A DNA stretch of 64,000 nt, from contig JAJFGL010000011.1 in NCBI GenBank assembly GCA_021776135.1, forward strand, positions 1-64,000. Reading direction: 5' to 3'. A program made the translations under genes and the position numbers. Under the pieces are notes generated by a model. That model was not told the origin of the DNA and searched no databases. It saw only the letters and a program-made list of their open reading frames with translations. The stretch is from Kiloniellaceae bacterium. Lineage in GTDB: Bacteria > Pseudomonadota > Alphaproteobacteria > Kiloniellales > J153. Positions 57,315 through 64,000 of this stretch are shown here, piece after piece (position 1 is the stretch's first letter; each line of letters starts with the position of its first letter).

Positions 57315-59351
57315 ATGTCTGGACAGGAGACCACTGCGGCGCGTTGCGCCGTGCTCGTAGGGCCGTACACCAGCGGCAAGACGACTTTGATGGAAGCGCT
57401 GTTACTCGCCGCCGAGGCGATTCACCGCAAGGGCTCCGTGCCGCAGGGCAATACCCTGGGCGATTTTTCGCCCGAGGCGCGCCACCGGCAAATGACGGTC
57501 GAACCCAATGTCGCCCACTGCGATTATCTTGGCGATAGCTGGTCGTTCATCGACTGTCCCGGATCGGTCGAGCTTAGCCAGGACCGCAATGCCGCCCTCA
57601 TGGCCGCCGATATCGCCATCGTGGTGGCCGAACCCGACCCCGCCCGGGCCCTGACCCTGGCCCCGATATTCAAGATACTCGACGACTTCAATATCCCGCA
57701 TATCTTGTTCGTCAATAAGATGGATAAGACCGAGGTCCGGGTCCGCGATCTCCTGGAGGCCCTGCAGGCGGTTTCCTCGAAACCCCTGGTCCTGCGGCAA
57801 GTGCCGATCCGCGACGGCGAAGATATCAGCGGCTTCGTGGATCTGGTGAGCGAGCGGGCCTACCGCTACAAGGAAGGCGCCGCCTCCGACCTCATTAAAA
57901 TGCCGGAAGCGATCAAGGAGCGGGAAGACGAAGCCCGGCAGGTCATGCTGGAATCCCTGGCCGATTTCGACGACGCCTTGCTTGAACAGTTGCTCGAAGA
58001 CCAGGTTCCGGCGACCGGCGAGGTTTACGAGCAACTGACCAAGGACTTGCGGGAAGACCTGATCGTGCCGGTGCTGTTCGGTTCGGCCGAGGCCGACAAC
58101 GGTATCACGCGCTTGTGGAAGGCCTTGCGCCACGAAACGCCTGGGCACGAAAAAACCGCCGAACGCTTGGGCATTCCCCTGGGCGAAGAATTCACCGCAT
58201 CGGTCGTCCGCGTCTATCACCAGTCCCACACCGGTAAGATGACCCTGGCGCGGATTTGGAACGGCGCCGCCCAGGACGGCATGACCCTCGGCGGCGAGCG
58301 GGTTTCGGGGTTGTTCCACATGATGGGCCACGACAACTTGAAACTTAGCGAAGCGGGTCCCGGCGAATTGGTCGCCTTAGGGCGCATGGAAAACCCGCAG
58401 ACCGGAAACCTCTTGCGCGACGGCGAGCGGATCGAATCCCCGGACATGGTTTTGCCCGAGGTTCTCAAGCCGGTTTACGGCCTGGCCATTACGCCCAAGA
58501 ACCGGCAGGACGAAGTCAAGCTGACCGGCAGTATCGCCAAGCTGATCGAGGAAGACCCTTCGCTGGAGCTGGAACACAACGCCGACACCCATCAGATGCT
58601 GATTTGGGGACAGGGTGAAATTCACCTGAAGCTCGCGGTCGAACATCTGAACAGCAAATACCATGTGGAGGTCGAGGCCGCCCGGCCGCAAACCGCCTAC
58701 AAGGAAACCATCAAGCGCGGCACCAAGCAGCACTCGCGTTTCAAACGCCAGAGCGGCGGTCACGGGCAGTTCGGCGACGTGCAGATCGAAATCGCGCCGC
58801 AGCCGCGCGGCAAGGGCTTTGAGTTCGTCGACAAGATCGTGGGCGGTTCCGTGCCCCGGCAATTCATTCCCTCGGTCGAACATGGCGCGCGGGAGTATTT
58901 GCAACGCGGACCCCTGGGCTTTCCGGTCGTCGATGTCGCGGTCACCCTGTTCGACGGCCAGTATCACTCGGTGGACAGCTCCGACATGGCGTTCAAGACC
59001 GCCGGGCGCTTGGCCATGAGCGAAGGCATGCCCAATTGCCAGCCGGTGCTGCTGGAGCCCATCTACGATGTGACGATCTCGGTGCCCAATGAGTTCACGT
59101 CCAAGATCCACGGTCTGGTCAGTGGCCGGCGCGGACAAATTCTGGGTTTCGAAACCAAGCCCGGTTGGGACGGTTGGGATAACCTGAAATGCCATCTGCC
59201 CCAGGCGGAGCTACAAGATCTGATCGTCGAGTTACGGTCCCTGACCTTCGGGGTCGGCAGTTTCGAGCGCAGTTTCGATCACCTGCAGGAACTGACCGGC
59301 CGCTTGGCCGACAAGGTTATCGAGGCACAGCAGTCCGAGGACGCGCATTAG
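57315..59351 (+). CDS. Elongation factor G-like GTPase (FusA2-type)
   Basis: A 678-residue EF-G paralogue. The P-loop is GPYTSGKT (15-22) and NKMD is at 132-135. The G3 motif is DCPG (79-82) followed by Ser where translational GTPases have the catalytic His (DTPGH). Domains II to V follow in EF-G order, with HSRFKRQSGGHGQFGDV in domain IV and the KIHGLVSGRRGQILGFE domain V motif. The missing His suggests altered or absent GTPase activation. I took the ATG at 57315 with AGGGAG upstream. The next gene starts 3 bases after the stop. Confidence 0.9.
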   Translation: MSGQETTAARCAVLVGPYTSGKTTLMEALLLAAEAIHRKGSVPQGNTLGDFSPEARHRQMTVEPNVAHCDYLGDSWSFIDCPGSVELSQDRNAALMAADIAIVVAEPDPARALTLAPIFKILDDFNIPHILFVNKMDKTEVRVRDLLEALQAVSSKPLVLRQVPIRDGEDISGFVDLVSERAYRYKEGAASDLIKMPEAIKEREDEARQVMLESLADFDDALLEQLLEDQVPATGEVYEQLTKDLREDLIVPVLFGSAEADNGITRLWKALRHETPGHEKTAERLGIPLGEEFTASVVRVYHQSHTGKMTLARIWNGAAQDGMTLGGERVSGLFHMMGHDNLKLSEAGPGELVALGRMENPQTGNLLRDGERIESPDMVLPEVLKPVYGLAITPKNRQDEVKLTGSIAKLIEEDPSLELEHNADTHQMLIWGQGEIHLKLAVEHLNSKYHVEVEAARPQTAYKETIKRGTKQHSRFKRQSGGHGQFGDVQIEIAPQPRGKGFEFVDKIVGGSVPRQFIPSVEHGAREYLQRGPLGFPVVDVAVTLFDGQYHSVDSSDMAFKTAGRLAMSEGMPNCQPVLLEPIYDVTISVPNEFTSKIHGLVSGRRGQILGFETKPGWDGWDNLKCHLPQAELQDLIVELRSLTFGVGSFERSFDHLQELTGRLADKVIEAQQSEDAH

Positions 59352-59354
59352 CCC

Positions 59355-60158
59355 ATGACCGGCGATGCCGCCACACGCGCCGCCGCCGCGTTGCTTGCGG
59401 CCCGGCGCGGCCGGCGGCCGATCCAGGGGCTTCCCCAAGATTGCGCGCCCGAAACGATTTCGGCGGCCTACGAAATCCAAGCGGCGCTTGTGGAGACCTT
59501 ATGCCGGGGCGGCGAACCCACCGCAATCGCCGGCTTCAAGATCGGCGCGACCAGCCGTGCGGCGCAAGAATTTCTGGGCCTGGACGGCCCCTTTTACGGG
59601 TGCCTCCTGACAGATCGGATTTTGGCCGCGCCGGCGAGAATTTCCCGCGCGGATTTCAATTTTTGCCTTATCGAGCCGGAATTCGCGGTGCGTCTCGGAC
59701 GCGATTTACCCCCGCGCGATGAACCCTTCTCACGCGCCGAGGCCGCTGCGGCGGTGGCCAGTCTTCATCCCGCCTTCGAGGTCGTCACCAGCGCCTATGG
59801 CGAAGCCTGGAAAGATGCGGGCGCGCCCGGCTTGATCGCCGATAACGGCGTGCATGGATGCTTGATTTTAGGCCCCGGCACGGAAGATTGGCGTAAGCTC
59901 GACCTGGCCGAACATGAGGCGGTGTTCCACCGCAACGGCCGCGAGGAAGGCCGGGGCCGGGGCGCCAATGCCTATGGCCATCCTCTCGATGCCTTGGCCT
60001 GGCTGGCCGGGCAAGCGCCGGCCGGCGGACGCGGCCTGAAGGCCGGCGATATCGTGACCACCGGGGTCGTGACCCCCTTTCTTCAGGCCGGGGCCGGGGA
60101 CATCCTGGCCGCGGATTTCGGGACCTTGGGGGCGATCCGGCTCGATGTCACGGTTTAG
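59355..60158 (+). CDS. 2-keto-4-pentenoate hydratase (FAH-type) family protein
   Basis: A 267-residue protein of the 2-keto-4-pentenoate hydratase (MhpD/HpcG) branch of the fumarylacetoacetase fold. AAYEIQAALVETLCRGGEP, GFKIGATSRAAQEFLGLDGP, IEPEFAVRLGRDLPP with Glu metal ligands and ADNGVHGCLILGP are visible. The substrate may be a dienol intermediate of aromatic or related catabolism, but no meta-cleavage genes are near, so the role is open. It begins 3 bases after the EF-G-like stop, so it is probably co-transcribed with it. Confidence 0.88.
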   Translation: MTGDAATRAAAALLAARRGRRPIQGLPQDCAPETISAAYEIQAALVETLCRGGEPTAIAGFKIGATSRAAQEFLGLDGPFYGCLLTDRILAAPARISRADFNFCLIEPEFAVRLGRDLPPRDEPFSRAEAAAAVASLHPAFEVVTSAYGEAWKDAGAPGLIADNGVHGCLILGPGTEDWRKLDLAEHEAVFHRNGREEGRGRGANAYGHPLDALAWLAGQAPAGGRGLKAGDIVTTGVVTPFLQAGAGDILAADFGTLGAIRLDVTV

Positions 60159-60183
60159 AGCTTAACCGAAGGAGGGAATTTAT

Positions 60184-60477
60184 ATGTCCAGCGAAGGTCT
60201 GCACGCGCCGCGTAAGCGGCTGAGCAAGGGTACCTTGAATCTGCACCACGCCATCGCCTCCCTGATGGAGGAGTTGGAGGCCGTCGACTGGTACCGCCAG
60301 CGCGCCGACGACTGCGATGACGAAGCTTTGAAGGGCATCCTGCTCCATAACATGCGCGAGGAAATGGAACACGCCTGCATGGTCCTGGAATGGATACGGC
60401 GCAATAACAAGGATTTCGAGGCCATGATGGACGAATTCCTTTACCGTAAGGGAGAGATCGCGGGCCACGACGACTAA
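60184..60477 (+). CDS. EncFtn-like ferritin-domain protein without encapsulin neighbour
   Basis: A 97-residue two-helix protein like the encapsulated ferritin (EncFtn) of Rhodospirillum. SLMEELEAVDWYRQRADD and LHNMREEMEHACMVLEWIRR carry the expected metal ligands: Glu30, Glu60 and His63 for the ferroxidase centre and Glu29, Glu32 at the entry site. EncFtn proteins oxidise iron as decamers inside encapsulin shells and end in a targeting peptide. Here the protein stops at residue 97 (GEIAGHDD) without such a tail, and no shell gene is nearby. GGAGGGAATTTAT precedes the ATG. Confidence 0.85.
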   Translation: MSSEGLHAPRKRLSKGTLNLHHAIASLMEELEAVDWYRQRADDCDDEALKGILLHNMREEMEHACMVLEWIRRNNKDFEAMMDEFLYRKGEIAGHDD

Positions 60478-60622
60478 TACCTGCATTTATCCGTGATGAT
60501 CTCGTGATATTTGTCCCCTAGCCTAGCGCGGTGCTTGTCCTGGGCTCGCGGAAGCTTGATTGGCCGCCGGGTGCTGGGCGGACCATCTCGGCACCAAGCT
60601 TATTTACAAAGGACATTGACGC

Positions 60623-61630
60623 ATGTTACTCAAGATCAAACGCGGCTGGGAACTCAAGGAATCGCAGGCGACCCCCGAAGGCGTCTATTTGGACCGCCGG
60701 CGCCTGCTGAAAATGGCGGTGGCGGGACCGGCAATACTGGCCGGCGGCGGCATACTGACCGCCTGCGACGATGCGCCGGCGCAAGCGACCCAGCTTGCCG
60801 CGGGCGATGAGGCGGTCATACCCGATCCCAGCGCCAAGCTATACCCGGTTAAGCGCAACGAGCGCTATGTCCTCGACCGCGATTTGACCGAGGAGAGCGA
60901 CGCGACGACCTATAACAATTATTACGAATTCGGCTCGTCGAAGAACATCTGGCAAAAGGCGCAAGCCCTGCCGATCCGCCCCTGGACGGTCAGCATCGCC
61001 GGCATGGTCGAAAAGCCCATGGAGATCGACATCGACGATCTTCTGGCCAAGATGCCCCTGGAGGAACGCCTGTACCGGCATCGCTGCGTCGAGGCCTGGT
61101 CCATGGCGGTGCCCTGGAGCGGCTTCGCCCTCAAGGCCTTGGTCGAGATGGCGCGCCCCTTGGGCTCGGCCAAGTACGTCAAGATGGTGACCTTCCAGAA
61201 CCCGGAAGTGGCGGGCGGGCAAAAAGCGTCCTGGTATCCCTGGCCCTATGTGGAGGGCTTGACCCTGGCGGAAGCAACCAACGACCTCGCCTTCATCGCC
61301 ACCGGCATCTACGGCAAGGCCATGCCGAAACAAAACGGCACCCCCTTACGCCTGGCGGTGCCGTGGAAATACGGCTTCAAGTCGATCAAGGGGATCGTCC
61401 GCTTCGAGTTTACCGATAAGCGCCCGGTTTCCTTCTGGGAGGAAATTCAGGCCCGCGAATACGGCTTCTGGGCCAATGTGAACCCGAAGGTACCCCATCC
61501 GCGTTGGAGCCAGGCCAGCGAGCGCGTGCTGGGCAAGGTCAAGCGCGTGCCCACGCTGCTCTACAACGGCTACGGCGAATTCGTCGCCGATCTCTATAGC
61601 GGCATGGAGAACGAAAACCTGTTCATGTAG
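60623..61630 (+). CDS. msrP: Protein-methionine-sulfoxide reductase catalytic subunit MsrP
   Basis: MsrP repairs periplasmic methionine sulfoxide with a molybdopterin cofactor. The 335-residue protein has a Tat signal (DRRRLLKMAVAGPAIL, about 24-39), the Moco cysteine Cys155 in RHRCVEAWSMAVPWSGF, and the SUOX-fold closing PWKYGFKSIKGIVRF. The heme-membrane partner MsrQ is normally next to it, but no such gene follows: the next frame is a LysR regulator on the other strand. AAAGGACATTGACGC precedes the ATG. Confidence 0.94.
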   Translation: MLLKIKRGWELKESQATPEGVYLDRRRLLKMAVAGPAILAGGGILTACDDAPAQATQLAAGDEAVIPDPSAKLYPVKRNERYVLDRDLTEESDATTYNNYYEFGSSKNIWQKAQALPIRPWTVSIAGMVEKPMEIDIDDLLAKMPLEERLYRHRCVEAWSMAVPWSGFALKALVEMARPLGSAKYVKMVTFQNPEVAGGQKASWYPWPYVEGLTLAEATNDLAFIATGIYGKAMPKQNGTPLRLAVPWKYGFKSIKGIVRFEFTDKRPVSFWEEIQAREYGFWANVNPKVPHPRWSQASERVLGKVKRVPTLLYNGYGEFVADLYSGMENENLFM

Positions 61631-61647
61631 GGCCGGGCAAAGAAAAA

Positions 61648-61672
61648 GCCGGGAAATCTATGATTTCCCGGC
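61648..61672. terminator. Bidirectional terminator after msrP
   Basis: GCCGGGAAATC and GATTTCCCGGC form a perfect 11-bp stem around a TAT loop. On the minus strand the stem is followed by TTTTTCTTT, which would end the LysR transcript; on the plus strand it lies 18 bases after the msrP stop, followed by a weaker AAGTTTAA. Confidence 0.85.
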
Positions 61673-61911
61673 AAGTTTAACAGGGAGGCTTCACGTCTGG
61701 GAGACGTGAGGTCCGAAACTTGAGGTCAGACCCCAAGCGGGACCGCGTGCTGCAATGCAGCACAAGCTATAGATAATGCTAATACGCCAAATCTCTAGGT
61801 GTGAATTCGGCAGGGAAGCTATGCAATAAACGCATGACTCTTTGTCCCAGCCTTGGCATTTTAGTCACACCTGTGCATATATCCGTTAAATAACAATATC
61901 TTACGTGGGCG
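61673..61911. other. Gap between msrP and LysR genes
   Basis: This AT-richer stretch has no open frame that I can support. It holds two more small hairpins: TCACGTCT/AGACGTGA (about 61690-61708) and GTGCTGCA/TGCAGCAC (about 61747-61763). The latter is nearly palindromic with a one-base centre and could bind a dimeric regulator. Confidence 0.4.
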
Positions 61912-62802
61912 TTAAAATTGAGATTCAGCGACTTTGCGGAGTAGAAAGTCCCGGAATACCTGGAGACGCTTGGAGGATCTCAATTCCTCGGGATAAACGA
62001 AATAGGCGTCGAAGTGCGGCCCTTGCAGGTCCGGAAGGACTTGCACCAGATCGCTCAAGCCCTCGCCCATGAATTCAGGCAGGCTGCCGATGCCGGCGCC
62101 CGATTTCAGCGCCAGCATGATACCGTAGACGTTGTTAACGGTCATGGCCGGGCGGCGTAGATGGCCCGGCTTGGCGCCTTCGCGCAGCAGCCAGTTCACG
62201 TCGGGGACCGGGGGCCGTATCGCCTCGCCGTAAACCACGACCCGGTGGTTATCCAGATCGGCGGCGGAATTCGGCATGCCGTGCTTTTTCAAGTAGCTGG
62301 GCGCGGCGTAGGCGTTCATGTGCACGGTCAGCAGATGGCGCTGGATAAGATCGCCCTGGCGCGGCGGCGCCAGGCGCACGGCGACGTCGGCCTCGCGCAT
62401 GGAAAGGTCGAGCTCGGCGTCGGTGAGCAGTAGCTGGACCTCGATTTCCGGATAAACCTCGATGAACTCGCGCATACGCGGTGCCAGCCAGGTCGAGCCC
62501 AGGGCCACGGTCGCGGTGATTTTCAGCAGGCCTTTGGGCCGGTCCTTGCTTTCGGTCAGGCGCGCGGCGGTCATGGCCAGCTTGCCGAAGACCTCGTGGG
62601 CGGTGCGGTACAAAAGCTCGCCCTGTTCGGTCAGGATCAGGCCCCGGGCGTGGCGATGGAACAGGGGCACCTTGAGGCTCGCTTCCAGGGTGCTGATCTG
62701 GCGGCTGACCGCCGACTGGCTGAGGTTCAGCATCTCGCCGGCATGGGTGAAGCTGCCGGCCTCGGCCACGGCATGAAACACCCGCAACTTGTCCCAGTCC
62801 AT
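61912..62802 (-). CDS. LysR family transcriptional regulator
   Basis: A 296-residue LysR regulator starting MDWDKLRVFHAVAEAGSFTH with the HTH in LNLSQSAVSRQISTLEASLK, and a periplasmic-binding-type effector domain (LKITATVALGSTWLAPRMRE). Similar regulators, often found near thioredoxin reductase genes in Rhodospirillales, are known to me only by analogy. The frame is open to 62844, adding 14 residues; the ATG at 62802 matches the usual start. It is followed, far downstream, by a T-rich terminator. Confidence 0.88.
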   Translation of the reverse strand: MDWDKLRVFHAVAEAGSFTHAGEMLNLSQSAVSRQISTLEASLKVPLFHRHARGLILTEQGELLYRTAHEVFGKLAMTAARLTESKDRPKGLLKITATVALGSTWLAPRMREFIEVYPEIEVQLLLTDAELDLSMREADVAVRLAPPRQGDLIQRHLLTVHMNAYAAPSYLKKHGMPNSAADLDNHRVVVYGEAIRPPVPDVNWLLREGAKPGHLRRPAMTVNNVYGIMLALKSGAGIGSLPEFMGEGLSDLVQVLPDLQGPHFDAYFVYPEELRSSKRLQVFRDFLLRKVAESQF

Positions 62803-62845
62803 GATGTTGGTAACCGTGTTGGTGGGCGTCGGCGGTATCATCATC

Positions 62846-64000
62846 CTAAAATCCGAACATGTGGTCGAGGCTGAAGGCGGTCTCGCCCCGCATCAGGCCA
62901 TGATATCCGAACAGGCGGCAGGTGGTATCGCGGATTAGGACATAGCTTCCGGCACCGGCCTGTTTCAGTTCCCGGTCCTCGAACATCTCCGAGGCGCGCC
63001 ACAGCAGCGAGCCGCCGCAGGGTATTTCGATATCGCGCGCGGCCACCTCCCGGCCCGTGGCGTCGTGCAGGGCCAGTTGCGTTTGGCTGGCCGCGCGCCA
63101 AGGCGTGGAGGCCGGATAGATCAAGTGGCACATGGTCTCCAAGGGCGCCGGACCCAGGCGCAGGAACAACCGGGTGCTGAGGCCCGGCGCGCGGCCGGCG
63201 TAGGACTGCGGTTCGCTTTTGTAGGTCAACACCGTATTGAAAACATGGGCGCCGAAGCTGGTCTCGGCCACATGGCCGGAGGCTTTGTCCCGGTAGCGGA
63301 ACAGGCCGTGCAGCCAGCCGTCGGCCTCGCCGCCCTCGGAAAAATCGTAGGTCAGCTCCATGTGTCCCCAGGCGCCGTTCGCCTGGCCGGGGCCTTGCGC
63401 GAGCAGCGCGCCGGTCTCCAGGGCCGCCGTATGATCGCGCGGCAGGCAGCCGAAGGAATGCACCGCGACCTCGCTGCCCTTGGCGTCGTAGACCGCGACC
63501 CGGACCGGCAGGTTGTCCTGGCAGGTCGACATGGGCGTCGGCAGGACCAGGGAGCTGTAGCGCCCCGGCGGCAGGACCGGCGCGGGCAGGATAAAGCCCT
63601 TGCCCATGAGGTTGGCGAGCTCGCGGATGCCCGGATCGGGTTTCAGGTCGCTGCGCTCGACATTGGCGTGGGCGATGCGGCCGCGGCCGTCGCGGTCGAA
63701 AACCTCGTAGCGGGGGCGCACGAAATGCTTGCCGGCCCGGACCTCGATCTGCGCCGGCCAGCGCGCGTCGGGCAGGAGGTCGCGGGTGTCCAAATCCAGC
63801 ACCCCGAAACCGGGTATCTCCCGGTCCAGATAGAAAATCGCGCCGCTGCCCATGACGTTGAGGCCCAGGGCGCCGGCGGGGATCGGCGCCGGGTGGCTGT
63901 TCTGGACCCAGAGGATGACGCGCTCGCCGTCTTGGGGCGCGGGCAGGCCGGCGTAGCGCTCGGCCGGCCAGGAATTGGCGTCGTGGGTGCACGACAACTC
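62846..64000 (-). CDS. Conserved-looking protein of unknown function, 5' end outside the window
   Basis: An open frame of about 384 codons runs off the window edge; no in-frame ATG appears near the edge, so the N-terminus is missing. The visible part is beta-rich with Trp/Tyr/His (ERVILWVQNSHPAPIPAG, FGAHVFNTVLTYKSEP, YVLIRDTTCRLFGYHGLMRG) and no signal peptide or membrane helix. I do not recognise the family. Reading the same DNA in the neighbouring frame is a compositional artefact. It is upstream of the LysR gene on the same strand with 43 bases between. Confidence 0.75.
   Translation of the reverse strand, partial: ELSCTHDANSWPAERYAGLPAPQDGERVILWVQNSHPAPIPAGALGLNVMGSGAIFYLDREIPGFGVLDLDTRDLLPDARWPAQIEVRAGKHFVRPRYEVFDRDGRGRIAHANVERSDLKPDPGIRELANLMGKGFILPAPVLPPGRYSSLVLPTPMSTCQDNLPVRVAVYDAKGSEVAVHSFGCLPRDHTAALETGALLAQGPGQANGAWGHMELTYDFSEGGEADGWLHGLFRYRDKASGHVAETSFGAHVFNTVLTYKSEPQSYAGRAPGLSTRLFLRLGPAPLETMCHLIYPASTPWRAASQTQLALHDATGREVAARDIEIPCGGSLLWRASEMFEDRELKQAGAGSYVLIRDTTCRLFGYHGLMRGETAFSLDHMFGF

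Noticed and set aside
62841..63992. 383-codon frame alternative to the partial gene at the window end
   Set aside because: Arg/Pro/Gly-rich alternate frame of the same strand; the other frame has normal amino-acid composition and beta-rich segments.

Overview
The window is GC-rich, densely packed bacterial chromosome with short intergenic gaps and many 4-base stop/start overlaps. Gene content and order point to an alphaproteobacterium of Rhodospirillales type: cobS-cobT next to a J-domain protein and bolA, aroK-aroB-CorC-like, a xerD locus, rodZ-ispG-hisS-hemA-prfA-prmC followed by DUF4167, and a malyl-CoA lyase close to Rhodobacter Mcl1. This placement is inferred from synteny and family knowledge; no rRNA or tRNA gene was seen.

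Layout. 1-8.4 kb: a dienelactone hydrolase tail, then minus-strand blocks for cobaltochelatase (cobS, cobT), BolA, and shikimate synthesis (aroK-aroB) with a CorC-like protein and a DUF2889 protein. 8.6-12.6 kb: a 46-residue membrane protein overlapping a large exported protein, xerD, and malyl-CoA lyase. 12.6-14.4 kb: a TPP riboswitch upstream of thiY and tenA. 14.5-22 kb: a five-gene minus-strand operon (hydantoinase/oxoprolinase A and B, a small ABM-like protein, an extended GST, a DAO-family oxidase), divergent from a split TPP-dependent decarboxylase. 22-33 kb: ubiG, lysC, rodZ and the long ispG-hisS-hemA-prfA-prmC run, then DUF4167 and a MOSC protein. 33-44 kb: clpB behind a sigma-32-type promoter, an M23 peptidase, a creatininase-family protein, a TPR protein, a Kef-type antiporter, kbl-tdh and a patatin-like protein. 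45-54 kb: gamma-glutamyltransferase, an internally duplicated diheme cytochrome, aspartate aminotransferase, a PhyH oxygenase, a PanE-like reductase, and a GMC oxidoreductase with a Tat-exported partner. 54-57 kb: a visibly less GC-rich accessory stretch (TetR, AhpD-like, LysR, tautomerase). 57-64 kb: an EF-G paralogue lacking the catalytic His, a FAH-type hydratase, a ferritin-like EncFtn homologue without an encapsulin neighbour or targeting tail, msrP, a LysR regulator and a partial unknown gene.

No CRISPR array, prophage, transposase or complete defence system was recognised. The candidates most worth follow-up are the orphan EncFtn-like protein, the duplicated diheme cytochrome with no methionine ligand, the His-less EF-G paralogue, the hyuAB-GST-oxidase operon, and the 46-residue/621-residue envelope pair beside xerD. 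Several intergenic signals also stand out: the TPP riboswitch, REP-like palindromes with compensatory changes, a tandem 24-bp repeat, and candidate operators.
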